In this document: in pieces, positions 39,106 through 47,081 of the stretch
Layout: every line of letters begins with the position of its first letter
Numbering within the stretch: the stretch's first letter is position 1
Assembly: GCA_963728285.1 (NCBI GenBank)
Contig: CAVSJR010000003.1
Location: 248,001 to 312,000 of the forward strand
DNA length: 64,000 nucleotides
DNA from: CAVSJR01 sp963728285
GTDB lineage: Bacteria > Actinomycetota > UBA4738 > HRBIN12
Reading direction: 5' to 3'
Program-made: the position numbers and the translations under genes
Notes under the pieces: generated by a model
Told to the model about the DNA's origin: nothing
The model's input: the letters and a program-made list of their open reading frames with translations, nothing else
The model's database searches: none

Positions 39106-40189
39106 AGGTCGCCGAGGGGAGCACGGCGAGGCCGGAGGCGGGGACCGAGCGGACGCCGCTGCGTCAGGCTCGAGGGCGTGAAGAAGTACTTCCCGATCTC
39201 CCGCGGGATCATCTTTCAGAAGCACATCGGCGACGTTCACGCGGTCGACGGGATCGACCTCGAGATCCACAAGGGCGAGACCTTCGGGCTCGTGGGGGAG
39301 ACCGGATGCGGCAAGTCGACGCTGGCGCGAGTGGTCATGCGCCTGTACAAGCCCACCGAGGGCCGCATCTTCTTCGAGGGCCGAGACATCACCGACCTGC
39401 GAGGGCAGGGAGATGCAGGAGCTCCGGCGCGACATGCAGATGATCTTCCAGGACCCCTTCGCCTCGCTGAATCCCCGCAAGACCGTGGGCAACATCATCG
39501 GCGATCCCTTCCGCATCCACGGGACGGTGCCGAAGGAGCGCGTCAAGCCCGAGGTGCAGCAGCTGATGGAGCTCGTCGGCCTCAACCCCGAGCACTACAA
39601 CCGGTATCCGTTCGCCTTCTCGGGCGGCCAGCGCCAGCGGATCGGGATCGCCCGAGCGCTCGCGCTGCACCCGAAGTTCATCGTGTGCGACGAGGCCGTG
39701 TCGGCGCTGGACGTGTCGATCCAGGCGCAGATCCTGAATCTGCTCGAGGACCTGCAGGAGGAGTTCGACCTCACCCTGCTGTTCATCGCGCACGACCTGT
39801 CGGTCGTCGAGCACGTGTCCGACCGGGTCGGCGTGATGTACCTGGGCAAGATCGTGGAGATGGCGCCGGGGGAGACCCTCTACCGGACGCCACGACATCC
39901 GTACACCGGCGCGCTGCTCTCGGCGGTTCCCATCGCCGACCCGAAGCTCGCCGCGAACAAGAAGCGGATCATCCTGGAGGGCGACGTGCCCTCGCCGATC
40001 AACCCGCCGTCCGGATGCCGGTTCCACCCCCGGTGTCCGAACGCCCAGTTCCCGAGGTGCAGCGAGGAGGAACCGCTGCTCGTGCCGCACAGGCCGGGAC
40101 AGGTGGCCGCCTGCCATTATCCTTTGAAGGACCCGGTCGGCGTGGCCGCGGCGGAGGAGGCGCTCCGAGAGAGCGGGGAGCGAGGATAG
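39102..40189 (+). CDS. Oligopeptide ABC transporter ATPase F (two frameshifts)
   Basis: DppF/OppF-type ATPase, about 361 aa: VKKYFPISRGIIFQ, Walker A GETGCGKS, FQDPFASLNPRKTVG, signature FSGGQRQRIGIARAL, Walker B FIVCDEAVSALDVS, switch AHDLSVVEHVS and C-terminal CRFHPRCPNAQ. Extra bases near 39165 and 39410. Starts by ATGA overlap. Ends two bases before secG, so secG may be read from this operon. Confidence 0.93.
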
Positions 40190-40191
40190 GC

Positions 40192-40419
40192 ATGCTGAAC
40201 GCGATCATCATCGTCATCGACGTCATCACGGCCCTGTTCCTGGTGGTCTTCATCCTGCTGCATTCGGGAAAGGGGAGCGGGCTCTCCGACATGTTCGGAG
40301 GCGGAGCCAACCTGACGGGCGGCACGGCGCTCGAGCGCCGGCTCGACCGGCTCACCGTCATCTCGGCACTCGTCTTCGGCGTCTGCACGTTCTGGCTCGC
40401 CTGGCAGTGGCGTCCGTAG
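40192..40419 (+). CDS. secG: Preprotein translocase subunit SecG
   Basis: A 75-aa membrane protein with two hydrophobic helices (IIIVIDVITALFLVVFILLH and LTVISALVFGVCTFWLAW) around the conserved GKGSGLSDMFGGG loop, typical of SecG, the accessory subunit of the SecYEG channel. The glycolytic gene that normally precedes it (tpiA) is 7.5 kb upstream. Confidence 0.95.
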   Translation: MLNAIIIVIDVITALFLVVFILLHSGKGSGLSDMFGGGANLTGGTALERRLDRLTVISALVFGVCTFWLAWQWRP

Positions 40420-40469
40420 ACGACGCTCCGGGGCGGCCCGGTCGCGTTGATAGAATCCGGAACCATCGC

Positions 40470-40556
40470 GTCGGAGTGGCGGAATTTGGTAGACGCGCTA
40501 GGTTGAGGGCCTAGTGAGCTTCGCGGCTCGTGGGGGTTCAAGTCCCCCCTCCGACA
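40470..40556 (+). tRNA. tRNA-Leu(GAG)
   Basis: Class II tRNA. Acceptor stem GTCGGAG pairs with CTCCGAC, discriminator A at 40556. D-loop TTGGTAGA, anticodon stem CTAGG/CCTAG with loop TTGAGGG, giving anticodon GAG at 40505-40507. Long variable arm with TTCG loop and T-arm GGGGGTTCAAGTCCCCC. CCA is not encoded (ACCCA follows). A -10 box TAGAAT lies at 40451-40456. Confidence 0.97.
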
Positions 40557-40742
40557 CCCAGTCCGCAGCGAAGACCCTCAACGTCCCTTGCTGTCCCTGG
40601 CCATGATCGGGCATCACTTCGATCGCAGCGAGGGAGAGCTCCTCGTGAAGGTGCGGCAGGCCGAGGTCTGCTGAGAGCGCCGACCGCACGATCTCCGCGC
40701 GGAGGAGCCATCGCCGGCGGGGAACAGGCGGTCTTGGCTACA

Positions 40743-40771
40743 GCGGCCGGGGGCACGACGCCCCCGGCCGC
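40743..40771 (+). terminator. Strong GC hairpin downstream of tRNA-Leu
   Basis: A perfect 12-bp stem (40743-40754 with 40760-40771) with a five-base loop, without a T-run. It lies in the 427-bp gap between tRNA-Leu and the next gene. The rest of that gap holds only a 24-codon ATG frame (about 40602-40676) that could be a degraded gene end, and GC-rich sequence in which I see no known riboswitch. Confidence 0.6.
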
Positions 40772-40983
40772 TCGCCGTCAACGATCCATCGTTTGGCCTC
40801 GTGAGATCGAATCGACTTCCCTCCGTGGGTGTGCGAGGCTCGTCACGGCGAAACCCTCCGGCCGCGCCGCGCCGCATCCCAGGATCCGAGGAGGTGGCAC
40901 GACACCGAACGCCGCCGACGAGGGTCCGGATCGCCACCGAAGTGCACCCACCGAAACCGCCCGCCTGAGCAGGAGGGGAACGC

Positions 40984-41488
40984 ATGAGGAGAAGCATGCT
41001 GGTGCTGTTCGTCCTGGGCATCCTCGTGGCGGGATTCGCCGGATCCGCGGCAATCGGAGGTGCGGCGATCCGGTCCGCGAACGTGCCCTCGGAGCTTCGA
41101 CCGCTCTCGACCCGGATCACGGTCGGCGGCACCAAGGTCGTCACCACGATCACGTTCGATGGGCCCGAGGAGGTCCAGTTCTTCACGGCGACCCTCGACG
41201 AGGGCGGCACGCTGGTCGTGGACACGAAGGATTGCTGCCTGAGGGGCGACCACTGGCTCGTCACGCTCGATCGATCAAGCGGGCGGCGGCACCGTGGGGG
41301 CCGTCGACGAGGCGGCCGCGGCCTGCGGAAACGGGTCCATACGGGAGTTCAGCGGCCAGGCCACGATGCGCGTGCGGCCGGGGTCGGTGAAGGTCCTCGT
41401 CGCCTACTGCAGCGGCATCGACGACTTCCCCGCCGGGATGACCGTCCGATTCCGCTTCGACGGGCCGATGACCGTGTCGGCGGCCTGA
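40984..41488 (+). CDS. Small secreted protein of unknown function (one frameshift)
   Basis: About 167 aa after removing an extra G near 41282 (restores SSGGGTVGAVDEAAAACG). Starts with a clear signal peptide (LVLFVLGILVAGFAGSAA) and no lipobox, then a beta-rich body: TRITVGGTKVVTTITFDGP, four cysteines (CC in KDCCLRGD, then ACGNGS and AYCSGID). I do not recognise a family; the cysteines suggest disulfides outside the cytoplasm. A strong AGGAGGGG site precedes the ATG. Confidence 0.75.
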
Positions 41489-41507
41489 GCTGCGATCGAC
41501 CCGCCTG

Positions 41508-41548
41508 CCCCGCCGGCGGCCGGCTATCCAGGGAGGCCCCCGGCGGGG
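41508..41548 (+). terminator. Hairpin ending the secreted-protein gene
   Basis: Perfect 9-bp arms CCCCGCCGG (41508-41516) and CCGGCGGGG (41540-41548) lie 20 bases after the stop. The second arm abuts the TATGAT box of the next small gene, so terminator and promoter are back to back. Confidence 0.5.
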
Positions 41549-41560
41549 TATGATGGGGTC

Positions 41561-41755
41561 GTGCAAGTCACCGGGGTGTATCGGTCCGAGCAGGGAATGG
41601 TCTGGCGTGTCATCGAAGGCGAGGACGGCTCCCTCAAGGTGGAGGTCCTCAAAGAGGAGGCATGGCTCCCCGGTCGGATCGGCCTCGTCGGCTTGCGGCT
41701 CGCGCCCTCGACGACCAAGCTGAACGCCCGGGCCATCCGCGGCCTCCCCGCCTAG
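41561..41755 (+). CDS. Small hypothetical protein (64 aa), leaderless
   Basis: Not recognised. GTG start at 41561 with TATGAT at 41549-41554 six bases upstream, which supports a real leaderless gene despite its size. The product begins MQVTGVYRSEQGMVWRVIEG and looks like a short beta-strand protein with a basic C-terminal half. No signal peptide or membrane segment. It precedes the ABC-F leader region by about 90 bp. Confidence 0.55.
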   Translation: MQVTGVYRSEQGMVWRVIEGEDGSLKVEVLKEEAWLPGRIGLVGLRLAPSTTKLNARAIRGLPA

Positions 41756-41843
41756 GCTCCTCGCCTAAGCCCCACGTCGCCGGTCCCTTCGGAGGCCATC
41801 GGGCCCGCCGGATCGTCTCTTTCCCCAGGCACGGATGCGCTGC

Positions 41844-41861
41844 TAGACTTCTGCCATGTAG
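41844..41861 (+). promoter_or_regulatory. ABC-F promoter with a leaderless AUG-UAG start-stop pair
   Basis: TAGACT (41844-41849) is followed after six bases by ATG (41856-41858) and directly by TAG (41859-41861). The spacing is the one used by leaderless genes in this window, so the mRNA should begin with, or very close to, an AUG immediately followed by a stop codon. Start-stop elements are known to hold ribosomes in other organisms. That it does so here is inference. Confidence 0.45.
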
Positions 41862-41914
41862 CGGCTCCGAGCAACAGACGAGATGTCCCTGTGTCTTCGT
41901 CGCCGAAGGAGCCG
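41862..41914 (+). promoter_or_regulatory. Hairpin covering the leader-ORF ribosome site
   Basis: CGGCTCC (41862-41868) pairs with GGAGCCG (41908-41914), and an inner stem GACGA/TCGTC (41877-41881 with 41897-41901) can stack within it. The right arm includes most of the AAGGAG ribosome site at 41906-41911. The left arm starts at the base after the AUG-UAG pair, so a ribosome held there would cover it and free the site. Confidence 0.5.
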
Positions 41915-41920
41915 TCCTCG

Positions 41921-41992
41921 ATGTCCGTTCCCGTCCCACCGGTCCCACCGGTCCCACCCGTCCCGGCGCTCTCGCCCGGCACACGCCCATGA
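41921..41992 (+). CDS. Proline-rich leader peptide (23 aa) of the ABC-F gene
   Basis: ATG 41921 is nine bases after AAGGAG. The peptide reads MSVPVPPVPPVPPVPA and then LSPGTRP, with three Pro-Pro pairs in a repeated PPV unit. Its TGA (41990-41992) overlaps the ABC-F ATG (41989-41991) as ATGA. The ABC-F start has no ribosome site of its own, so it is probably translated by coupling to this ORF. Pro-Pro runs slow ribosomes, and several ABC-F proteins act on ribosomes stalled on such runs. The repeat at DNA level is GTCCCACCG. Confidence 0.6.
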   Translation: MSVPVPPVPPVPPVPALSPGTRP

Positions 41993-43584
41993 CCACCCTC
42001 GAGGTTCGCGACCTCGGCGTCGAGGTGGGCGGGCTTCCCGTCCTCCGGGGCCTCACGCTGACGGTGGCGGCCGGGGAGAAGGTCGGCGTCGTCGGCCGAA
42101 ACGGGGCGGGCAAGACGAGCCTGCTGCGCGTCCTCGCCGGCGAGTCACCCCCGCTCGAGGGGTCGGTCACGGCCCGCGGGGCGCTGGGCTACCTGCGGCA
42201 GGACCCGCGCCAGCATCGGGCCGACGACGACGCCACCGGGCTGGCGCACATCCTCGCCGCGCGGGAGCTGCAGGAGATGTCCGAGCGGCTGGAGAAGATC
42301 CGCCTTCAGCTCGAGGAGCAGGCCTCCGAGCGCAATGTCATCCGGTTCTCGCGGCTCGAGGAGCGATACCGGGCGGCGGGGGGGTACTCGTCGGAGGCCG
42401 AGGCGAAGCGCATCACCGCGGGGCTGGGCCTCGCCGAGGACCGGCTGTCGCTGCCGGTGGGCGCGCTCTCGGGGGGAGAGCGGCGGCGCCTCGAGCTGGC
42501 ACGGATCCTCTTCGGCGGAAGCGATCTGCTGCTGCTGGACGAGCCCACGAACCACCTGGACGCCGACGCCAAGCAGTGGCTCATGGGATTCCTGTCCGCC
42601 TATCGCGGCGCGCTGCTGGTGGTGAGCCACGACCTGGCGCTCCTGGACCGGTCGATCACGCGGATCCTCCATCTCGATCTCGATGGTGTGGTCGCCTATC
42701 GCGGGACCTACTCGCAGTACCGGGAAGCTCGGACGAAGGACGAGCACACACGCGCCAAGCTCGCCGAGCGGCAACAGGCGGAGATCCATCGGCTGAAGAC
42801 GCTCGCGGATTCCATGCGTGGGCAGACGGAGAAGCGGGCGCGGAAGGCGAAGACCCTCGACACGCGCGTGGAGCGACTCCGGGACCGCGCGATCTCGGCC
42901 CCGAAGCGCCAGCGGCGCGTGGCGTATCGCTTTCCGGACCCGCCACACGCGGGCCGCGTCGTCCTTCGGGCGGATGGGCTGTCGAAGGGCTACGGTGGCC
43001 CGCCCGTGTTCACCGACGTCTCCTTCGACGTCGGCAGGGGAGAGCGCCTCCTCGTCATGGGACTGAACGGGGCGGGGAAGACGTCACTGCTTCGCATCCT
43101 GGCCGGGGAGTCCCAGCCCGACGCCGGTTCGTTCCGGCTGGGAACCGGTGCGTCGCTGGGTTACTACGCGCAGGAGCACGAGGGTATCCGGGCCGGCATG
43201 GACGTCATCTCGCACGTTCGGGCCGAGTCCGGCCGGCCGGACCAGGAGCTGCGTGCGCTGCTCGGCATGTTCGACCTCACCGGGGCGATCGCGTTCCAGG
43301 ACGCGGGCACGCTCTCCGGGGGAGAGAAGACGAAGCTGGCGCTGGCGCAGCTGGTGGCAGGGAGGCGCAACCTCCTGCTCCTGGACGAGCCGACGAACAA
43401 CCTCGATCCACCGTCGCGAACGGCCATCGCGGCGGCGCTGGCGGGTTGGTCGGGTGGCATGGTCATCGTCAGCCACGACGTCGAATTCGTGCAGGAGCTG
43501 GAGCCTCATCGGGTGCTGCTGATGCCCGACGGCGAGGTGGATCACTGGGACGAGGATCTGCTCGACCTCGTGGCCCTCGCCTGA
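41989..43584 (+). CDS. ABC-F family ribosome-associated ATPase
   Basis: A 531-aa soluble protein with two ABC modules and no membrane segment. First module: Walker A GRNGAGKT, signature LSGGERRRLELARIL, Walker B LLLLDEPTNHLD. A charged helical linker (REARTKDEHTRAKLAERQQA onward, about 245-300) is the P-site tRNA interaction motif region. Second module: GLNGAGKT, LSGGEKTKLALAQL, LLLLDEPTNNLDPPS. ABC-F proteins bind the ribosomal E site to relieve stalling or protect against antibiotics; the exact subgroup (Uup/EttA-like or resistance type) cannot be fixed by eye. Coupled to the proline-rich leader. Confidence 0.93.
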   Translation: MTTLEVRDLGVEVGGLPVLRGLTLTVAAGEKVGVVGRNGAGKTSLLRVLAGESPPLEGSVTARGALGYLRQDPRQHRADDDATGLAHILAARELQEMSERLEKIRLQLEEQASERNVIRFSRLEERYRAAGGYSSEAEAKRITAGLGLAEDRLSLPVGALSGGERRRLELARILFGGSDLLLLDEPTNHLDADAKQWLMGFLSAYRGALLVVSHDLALLDRSITRILHLDLDGVVAYRGTYSQYREARTKDEHTRAKLAERQQAEIHRLKTLADSMRGQTEKRARKAKTLDTRVERLRDRAISAPKRQRRVAYRFPDPPHAGRVVLRADGLSKGYGGPPVFTDVSFDVGRGERLLVMGLNGAGKTSLLRILAGESQPDAGSFRLGTGASLGYYAQEHEGIRAGMDVISHVRAESGRPDQELRALLGMFDLTGAIAFQDAGTLSGGEKTKLALAQLVAGRRNLLLLDEPTNNLDPPSRTAIAAALAGWSGGMVIVSHDVEFVQELEPHRVLLMPDGEVDHWDEDLLDLVALA

Positions 43585-43696
43585 GCGCGGCTCAGGTGCC
43601 GCGCGGGCACGCCCCGACGGTATGCTTCGGGTCCGAAAACGCTTTTCCGGCGTCCACGCACGCCGATTCCAGCCCGTCACGGAGAGGGTGCCAGCG

Positions 43697-45373
43697 ATGA
43701 GCGCGAACGGGTCGGCCGCGGACCTCGTCATCACGGGTGGTGCCGTCTATACGGTCGACGCCGCCCGACGGTGGGCGCAGGCCGTCGCGATCCGCGACGG
43801 CAGGTTCGTCGCCGTCGGCACCGACGAGGACGTTCGCGGGATGGTGGGTCCCGGCACCGAGGTCCTCGACCTCGCCGGGCGGATGATCCTGCCGGGATTT
43901 CAGGATGCCCACATCCATCCGCCGGCGTCGGGCCTCGAGATGCTCCGGTGCAACCTGTCGGAGGCACACTCGCTGGAGGAGTACGACCGGATCGTCGCCG
44001 AGTACGCCGCCGCGCATCCCGACGAGCCGTGGATCCTCGGGGGCGGGTGGTCCATGGACACGTTCCCCGGCGGCACGCCCTCGAAGGGCATCCTCGACCG
44101 GTTGATCCCGGATCGGCCGGCCTTCCTGACGAATCGCGACGGGCACGGGGCCTGGGTGAACTCGCGGGCGCTCGAGATCGCCGGCATCACCCGCGAGACC
44201 CCCGATCCCGCGGACGGCCGGATCGAGCGCGACGCCTCCGGCGAGCCGTCGGGAACGCTGCACGAGGGGGCCATGGAGCTCGTCGACCGTCACGCGCCCA
44301 CCCCGGCGACGGCCGACGTGCTCGAGGGGCTCAAGATCGCGCAGGCCTACCTTCACGCCCTCGGCATCACGGCGTGGCAGGACGCCATCGTCGGCGGCCC
44401 CTACAACACGTTCGACGCCTACGTGCAGGCGGCCGAATCGGGGGAGCTGACCGCTCGAGTGGTGGCGGCGCTGTGGTGGGAACGCAACGCGGGCCTCGAG
44501 CAGCTCGACGGGTTCCTCGACCGGCGGCTGAAGGGGGAGGTGGGCCGGTTCCGCGCGACGTCGATCAAGATCATGCAGGACGGAATCTGCGAGAACTTCA
44601 CGGCAGGCGTGCTCGACCCGTACCTGGATGCCGACGGAAATCCCACCGGCAACCGCGGCCTCAGCTTCGTGGATCCGGAGCTGCTGAAGGGCTACGTCGA
44701 GGCGCTCGATGCACAGGGCTTCCAGGTGCACTTCCATGCGATCGGGGAGCGAGCCGTTCGCGAGGCGCTCGATGCCATCGAGGCGGCTCGCGCCGCGAAC
44801 GGCCCGAGCGATCATCGGCATCACATCTCGCATATCCAGGTCGTCCACCCCGACGACGTGCCGAGGTTCCACACCCTCGGCGTGGTCGCGAACGGACAGC
44901 CGCTCTGGGCGTGCAACGAGCCGCAGATGACGGAGCTCACGATCCCGTTCCTCGGGCCCGAGCGCTCGCGCTGGCAGTATCCCTTCGGGAGCCTGCTGCG
45001 AGCCGGCGCGCAGCTCGCCTTCGGGAGCGACTGGTCGGTCTCGAGCTGTGACCCCCTCGAGGAGATCCACGTGGCCGTGAACCGCAAGGTGCCCCCCGGG
45101 TACGCGTACGGACGCGGCGCCCCGGAGGAGGACGAGGTGTTCCTGCCCGACGAGCGGATCACGCTGGCCGACGCGATCCACGCGTTCACGATGGGCTCGG
45201 CGTTCGTGAATCACCTGGATGACACCGGCTCGATCGAGGTCGGCAAGCTCGCGGATCTCGTCGTGGTCGACCGCAACCTGTTCGAGCATCCCCCCGAGGA
45301 GATCGCCGAGGCCAACGTCGAGCTGACGCTCGTCGAGGGGGAGCGGGTCTACGAGGCTCCGGGCTCGGCCTGA
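43697..45373 (+). CDS. YtcJ-type amidohydrolase (amidohydrolase 3 family)
   Basis: A 558-aa metal-dependent hydrolase. N-terminal beta domain ADLVITGGAVYTVDAARRWA, metal ligands in LPGFQDAHIHPP (His72, His74), further His in VHFHAIGERAVREALDAIE and ISHIQVVHPDD, Asp in AFGSDWSVSSCDPL, and C-terminal GSIEVGKLADLVVVDRNLFE. The family cleaves N-substituted formamides and related C-N bonds. ATG 43697 follows GGAGAGGG. It lies before, and in the same direction as, the Rieske/GcvT genes, separated from them by a promoter region. Confidence 0.88.
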   Translation: MSANGSAADLVITGGAVYTVDAARRWAQAVAIRDGRFVAVGTDEDVRGMVGPGTEVLDLAGRMILPGFQDAHIHPPASGLEMLRCNLSEAHSLEEYDRIVAEYAAAHPDEPWILGGGWSMDTFPGGTPSKGILDRLIPDRPAFLTNRDGHGAWVNSRALEIAGITRETPDPADGRIERDASGEPSGTLHEGAMELVDRHAPTPATADVLEGLKIAQAYLHALGITAWQDAIVGGPYNTFDAYVQAAESGELTARVVAALWWERNAGLEQLDGFLDRRLKGEVGRFRATSIKIMQDGICENFTAGVLDPYLDADGNPTGNRGLSFVDPELLKGYVEALDAQGFQVHFHAIGERAVREALDAIEAARAANGPSDHRHHISHIQVVHPDDVPRFHTLGVVANGQPLWACNEPQMTELTIPFLGPERSRWQYPFGSLLRAGAQLAFGSDWSVSSCDPLEEIHVAVNRKVPPGYAYGRGAPEEDEVFLPDERITLADAIHAFTMGSAFVNHLDDTGSIEVGKLADLVVVDRNLFEHPPEEIAEANVELTLVEGERVYEAPGSA

Positions 45374-45499
45374 CGGACGATCCCGAGGGACGCGGCCTCC
45401 CGGGACCCATCCGGCGGCGGTGTCGCCGTGGGTCATACCGCCGGTCACCCAGCGCCCTCCCGGCACGAAGCATGCCGTGCTAGACTCCGATCCTGACTG

Positions 45500-45521
45500 A
45501 CCGTTCAAATAACCGTACAAA
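45500..45521 (+). promoter_or_regulatory. Direct repeat ACCGTNCAAA x2, likely operator of the Rieske gene
   Basis: ACCGTTCAAA (45500-45509) and ACCGTACAAA (45512-45521) are 12 bases apart. They sit just downstream of a TAGACT -10 box (45481-45486) and before the start codon, a place where a bound regulator would block transcription. The GTTCAAA core recurs, inverted, before the second GcvT-like gene at 48350 and 48374. Confidence 0.5.
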
Positions 45522-45544
45522 CGATGCCGAAGAAGGTGGCCGAC

Positions 45545-46801
45545 ATGTCCAGTGAGCTCGCCCGCGACCCCGCCGCCGGCCGCGTCGCCGCCGCCCTCTC
45601 CGGCGGGGCCGCCGCCCCCATCGACCTCGCCGCCCTTCGGCCCGTGCTCGACCCGACCCTGGAGGGCTCGCGAACGTTGCCGGCCGAGGCGTATGTGTCG
45701 AGCGAGATGCTCGAATGGGAGCGCCGTCACTTCTTCGAGGGCTCTTGGGTGTGCGTGGGCCGCGCCGATGACCTCGGCGCGCCGGGAGATCAGGTGGCCG
45801 TCCAAGTCGGCACCGAGGGCATCCTGCTGGTGCGGGGGAAGGACGGCGAGCTCCGCGGCTACTTCAACACCTGCCGCCACCGAGGTCACGAGCTGTTGGC
45901 GTGCGGCGAGTCCAGGAACGTGAACGCCATCAAGTGCCCATATCACGCCTGGGTGTACGGATTGGACGGCGCCCTCAAGGGCGCCCCCCGGTTCGGCGAT
46001 GTCGCCGGGTTCGACAAGGGCGGGTATCCGCTGATCGATGTCCGGGTGAGGGAGTGGATGGGGTGGATCTTCGTGAACCCCGACGGCGAGGCGCCCGACC
46101 TCGACGCCTACCTCGGGAACCTCGATGAGCTGATCTCGGACTGGGAGCCGGGCCGCACATTCGAGGCGGCGCGGCACGAGTACGTCGTGAAGGCGAACTG
46201 GAAGACCGTGGTCGAGAACTATCAGGAGTGCTATCACTGCCCGAGCATCCATCCCGCGTTGTGCAAGGTGACGCCGGTCGACAGCGGCGAGTACTTCCAG
46301 CACACCGGCGCCGTCATCGGCGGCTCGATGGAGCTCATGGACTTCGCCGACACGATGTCGTTCACGGGCGAGAGCCGGGGCGTGAACTTCCGGGCGCTCA
46401 ACGAGAAGCAACGACGCGAGGTCTACTACTACGGGGTCTTCCCGAACCTGCTCATCAGCCTCCACCCCGACTACATCATGACCCACAGGCTCAATCCGCT
46501 GGCCCCCGGCGAGGTGTGGATCGAGTGCTCGTTCCTGTTTCCGCCCGAGGCGAAGGAGCGCTCCGACTTCGACGCCGCGTATGCATCGGAGTTCTGGGAC
46601 GCAACCAACTTGGAGGACTTCGCGGCGTGCGAATCGGTGTTCCGCGGCATGACGTCATCGGGCTACCGGCAGGGTCCCTTCGCTCGCGAGGAGGACGAGG
46701 TGCACGCCTTCATGCACATGATCGCGAAGGGCTACGTCGAGGGGCGCATCACCAAGGCTCCCGACATCGACCACGCCGGCCCTTCCGGGATCGCGTCCTG
46801 A
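45545..46801 (+). CDS. Rieske non-heme iron oxygenase, alpha subunit
   Basis: A 418-aa ring-hydroxylating-type or N-demethylating oxygenase. Rieske cluster ligands Cys110-x-His112 (CRHRGHEL) and Cys131-x2-His134 (CPYHAW); mononuclear iron site NYQECYHCPSIH (His231, His236). It most resembles the glycine-betaine/choline/carnitine monooxygenase branch (GbcA-like, RRHFFEGSWVCVGR). Its reductase partner is not in the window. ATG 45545 follows AAGAAGGTGG; ATG 45524 is possible. Two GcvT/DmdA-like genes follow, which suggests stepwise removal of methyl groups from a small methylated compound. Confidence 0.9.
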   Translation: MSSELARDPAAGRVAAALSGGAAAPIDLAALRPVLDPTLEGSRTLPAEAYVSSEMLEWERRHFFEGSWVCVGRADDLGAPGDQVAVQVGTEGILLVRGKDGELRGYFNTCRHRGHELLACGESRNVNAIKCPYHAWVYGLDGALKGAPRFGDVAGFDKGGYPLIDVRVREWMGWIFVNPDGEAPDLDAYLGNLDELISDWEPGRTFEAARHEYVVKANWKTVVENYQECYHCPSIHPALCKVTPVDSGEYFQHTGAVIGGSMELMDFADTMSFTGESRGVNFRALNEKQRREVYYYGVFPNLLISLHPDYIMTHRLNPLAPGEVWIECSFLFPPEAKERSDFDAAYASEFWDATNLEDFAACESVFRGMTSSGYRQGPFAREEDEVHAFMHMIAKGYVEGRITKAPDIDHAGPSGIAS

Positions 46802-46840
46802 GGATGCCTCGCGGGAGGCCCCGCGGCGGGGGAGCCGGCG

Positions 46841-46862
46841 CCGCGGGTTCGTTGACCCGCGG
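46841..46862 (+). terminator. Hairpin after the Rieske gene
   Basis: Perfect 8-bp stem CCGCGGGT/ACCCGCGG with a six-base loop, 40 bases after the Rieske stop, no T-run. The rest of the 280-bp gap holds an inverted repeat TGACC-TGC-GGTCA (46931-46943), a plausible operator for the next gene, and a GGAGGAGAGG ribosome site before 47082. Confidence 0.45.
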
Positions 46863-47081
46863 TCGGCCCACCGCGCTCGCCCGGCGTCGAGGCGCGGGCC
46901 AGGCGGCCCGGGGGACCGAGTGCACCGCTCTGACCTGCGGTCATGGGGGCGACTTGCCAGCCGCAGACGCAGATCGGAAGATGCGCCGACGATATCGGCG
47001 GCGCCGCGCCGGCCCGTCTCGACGCGTCGCCACGACCCGTCGCAGCGACCCGCGCGGTGCGGCGCTCAACGGAGGAGAGGC

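Noticed and set aside
34425..39415. Programmed +1 frameshifting as the reason for the many broken genes
   Set aside because: The sites share no slippery heptamer or stop context, deletions occur as well (polA, rpsA, ttuA-like), and several lie in G or C runs. Several extra bases fall just before ATC, creating GATC, but GATC is common in this DNA.
40557..40700. Integration site or prophage remnant after tRNA-Leu
   Set aside because: No duplicated tRNA 3' end and no integrase nearby; only a 24-codon open frame, too short to call.
40790..40983. c-di-AMP or c-di-GMP riboswitch before the small secreted protein
   Set aside because: The position is suggestive, but none of the conserved core sequences of those aptamers can be found.
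41930..41960. GTCCCACCG tandem repeat as a CRISPR or satellite
   Set aside because: Only about three 9-base copies without spacers. It is the codon repeat behind the Pro-Pro-Val units of the leader peptide.
43592..46486. Long minus-strand frame opposite the amidohydrolase and Rieske genes
   Set aside because: Spans two well-supported plus-strand genes and their promoter, with no motif of its own.
46802..47081. Glycine riboswitch before the first GcvT-like gene
   Set aside because: The conserved glycine-aptamer blocks are not visible; the region shows only a terminator-like stem and a TGACC-TGC-GGTCA palindrome.
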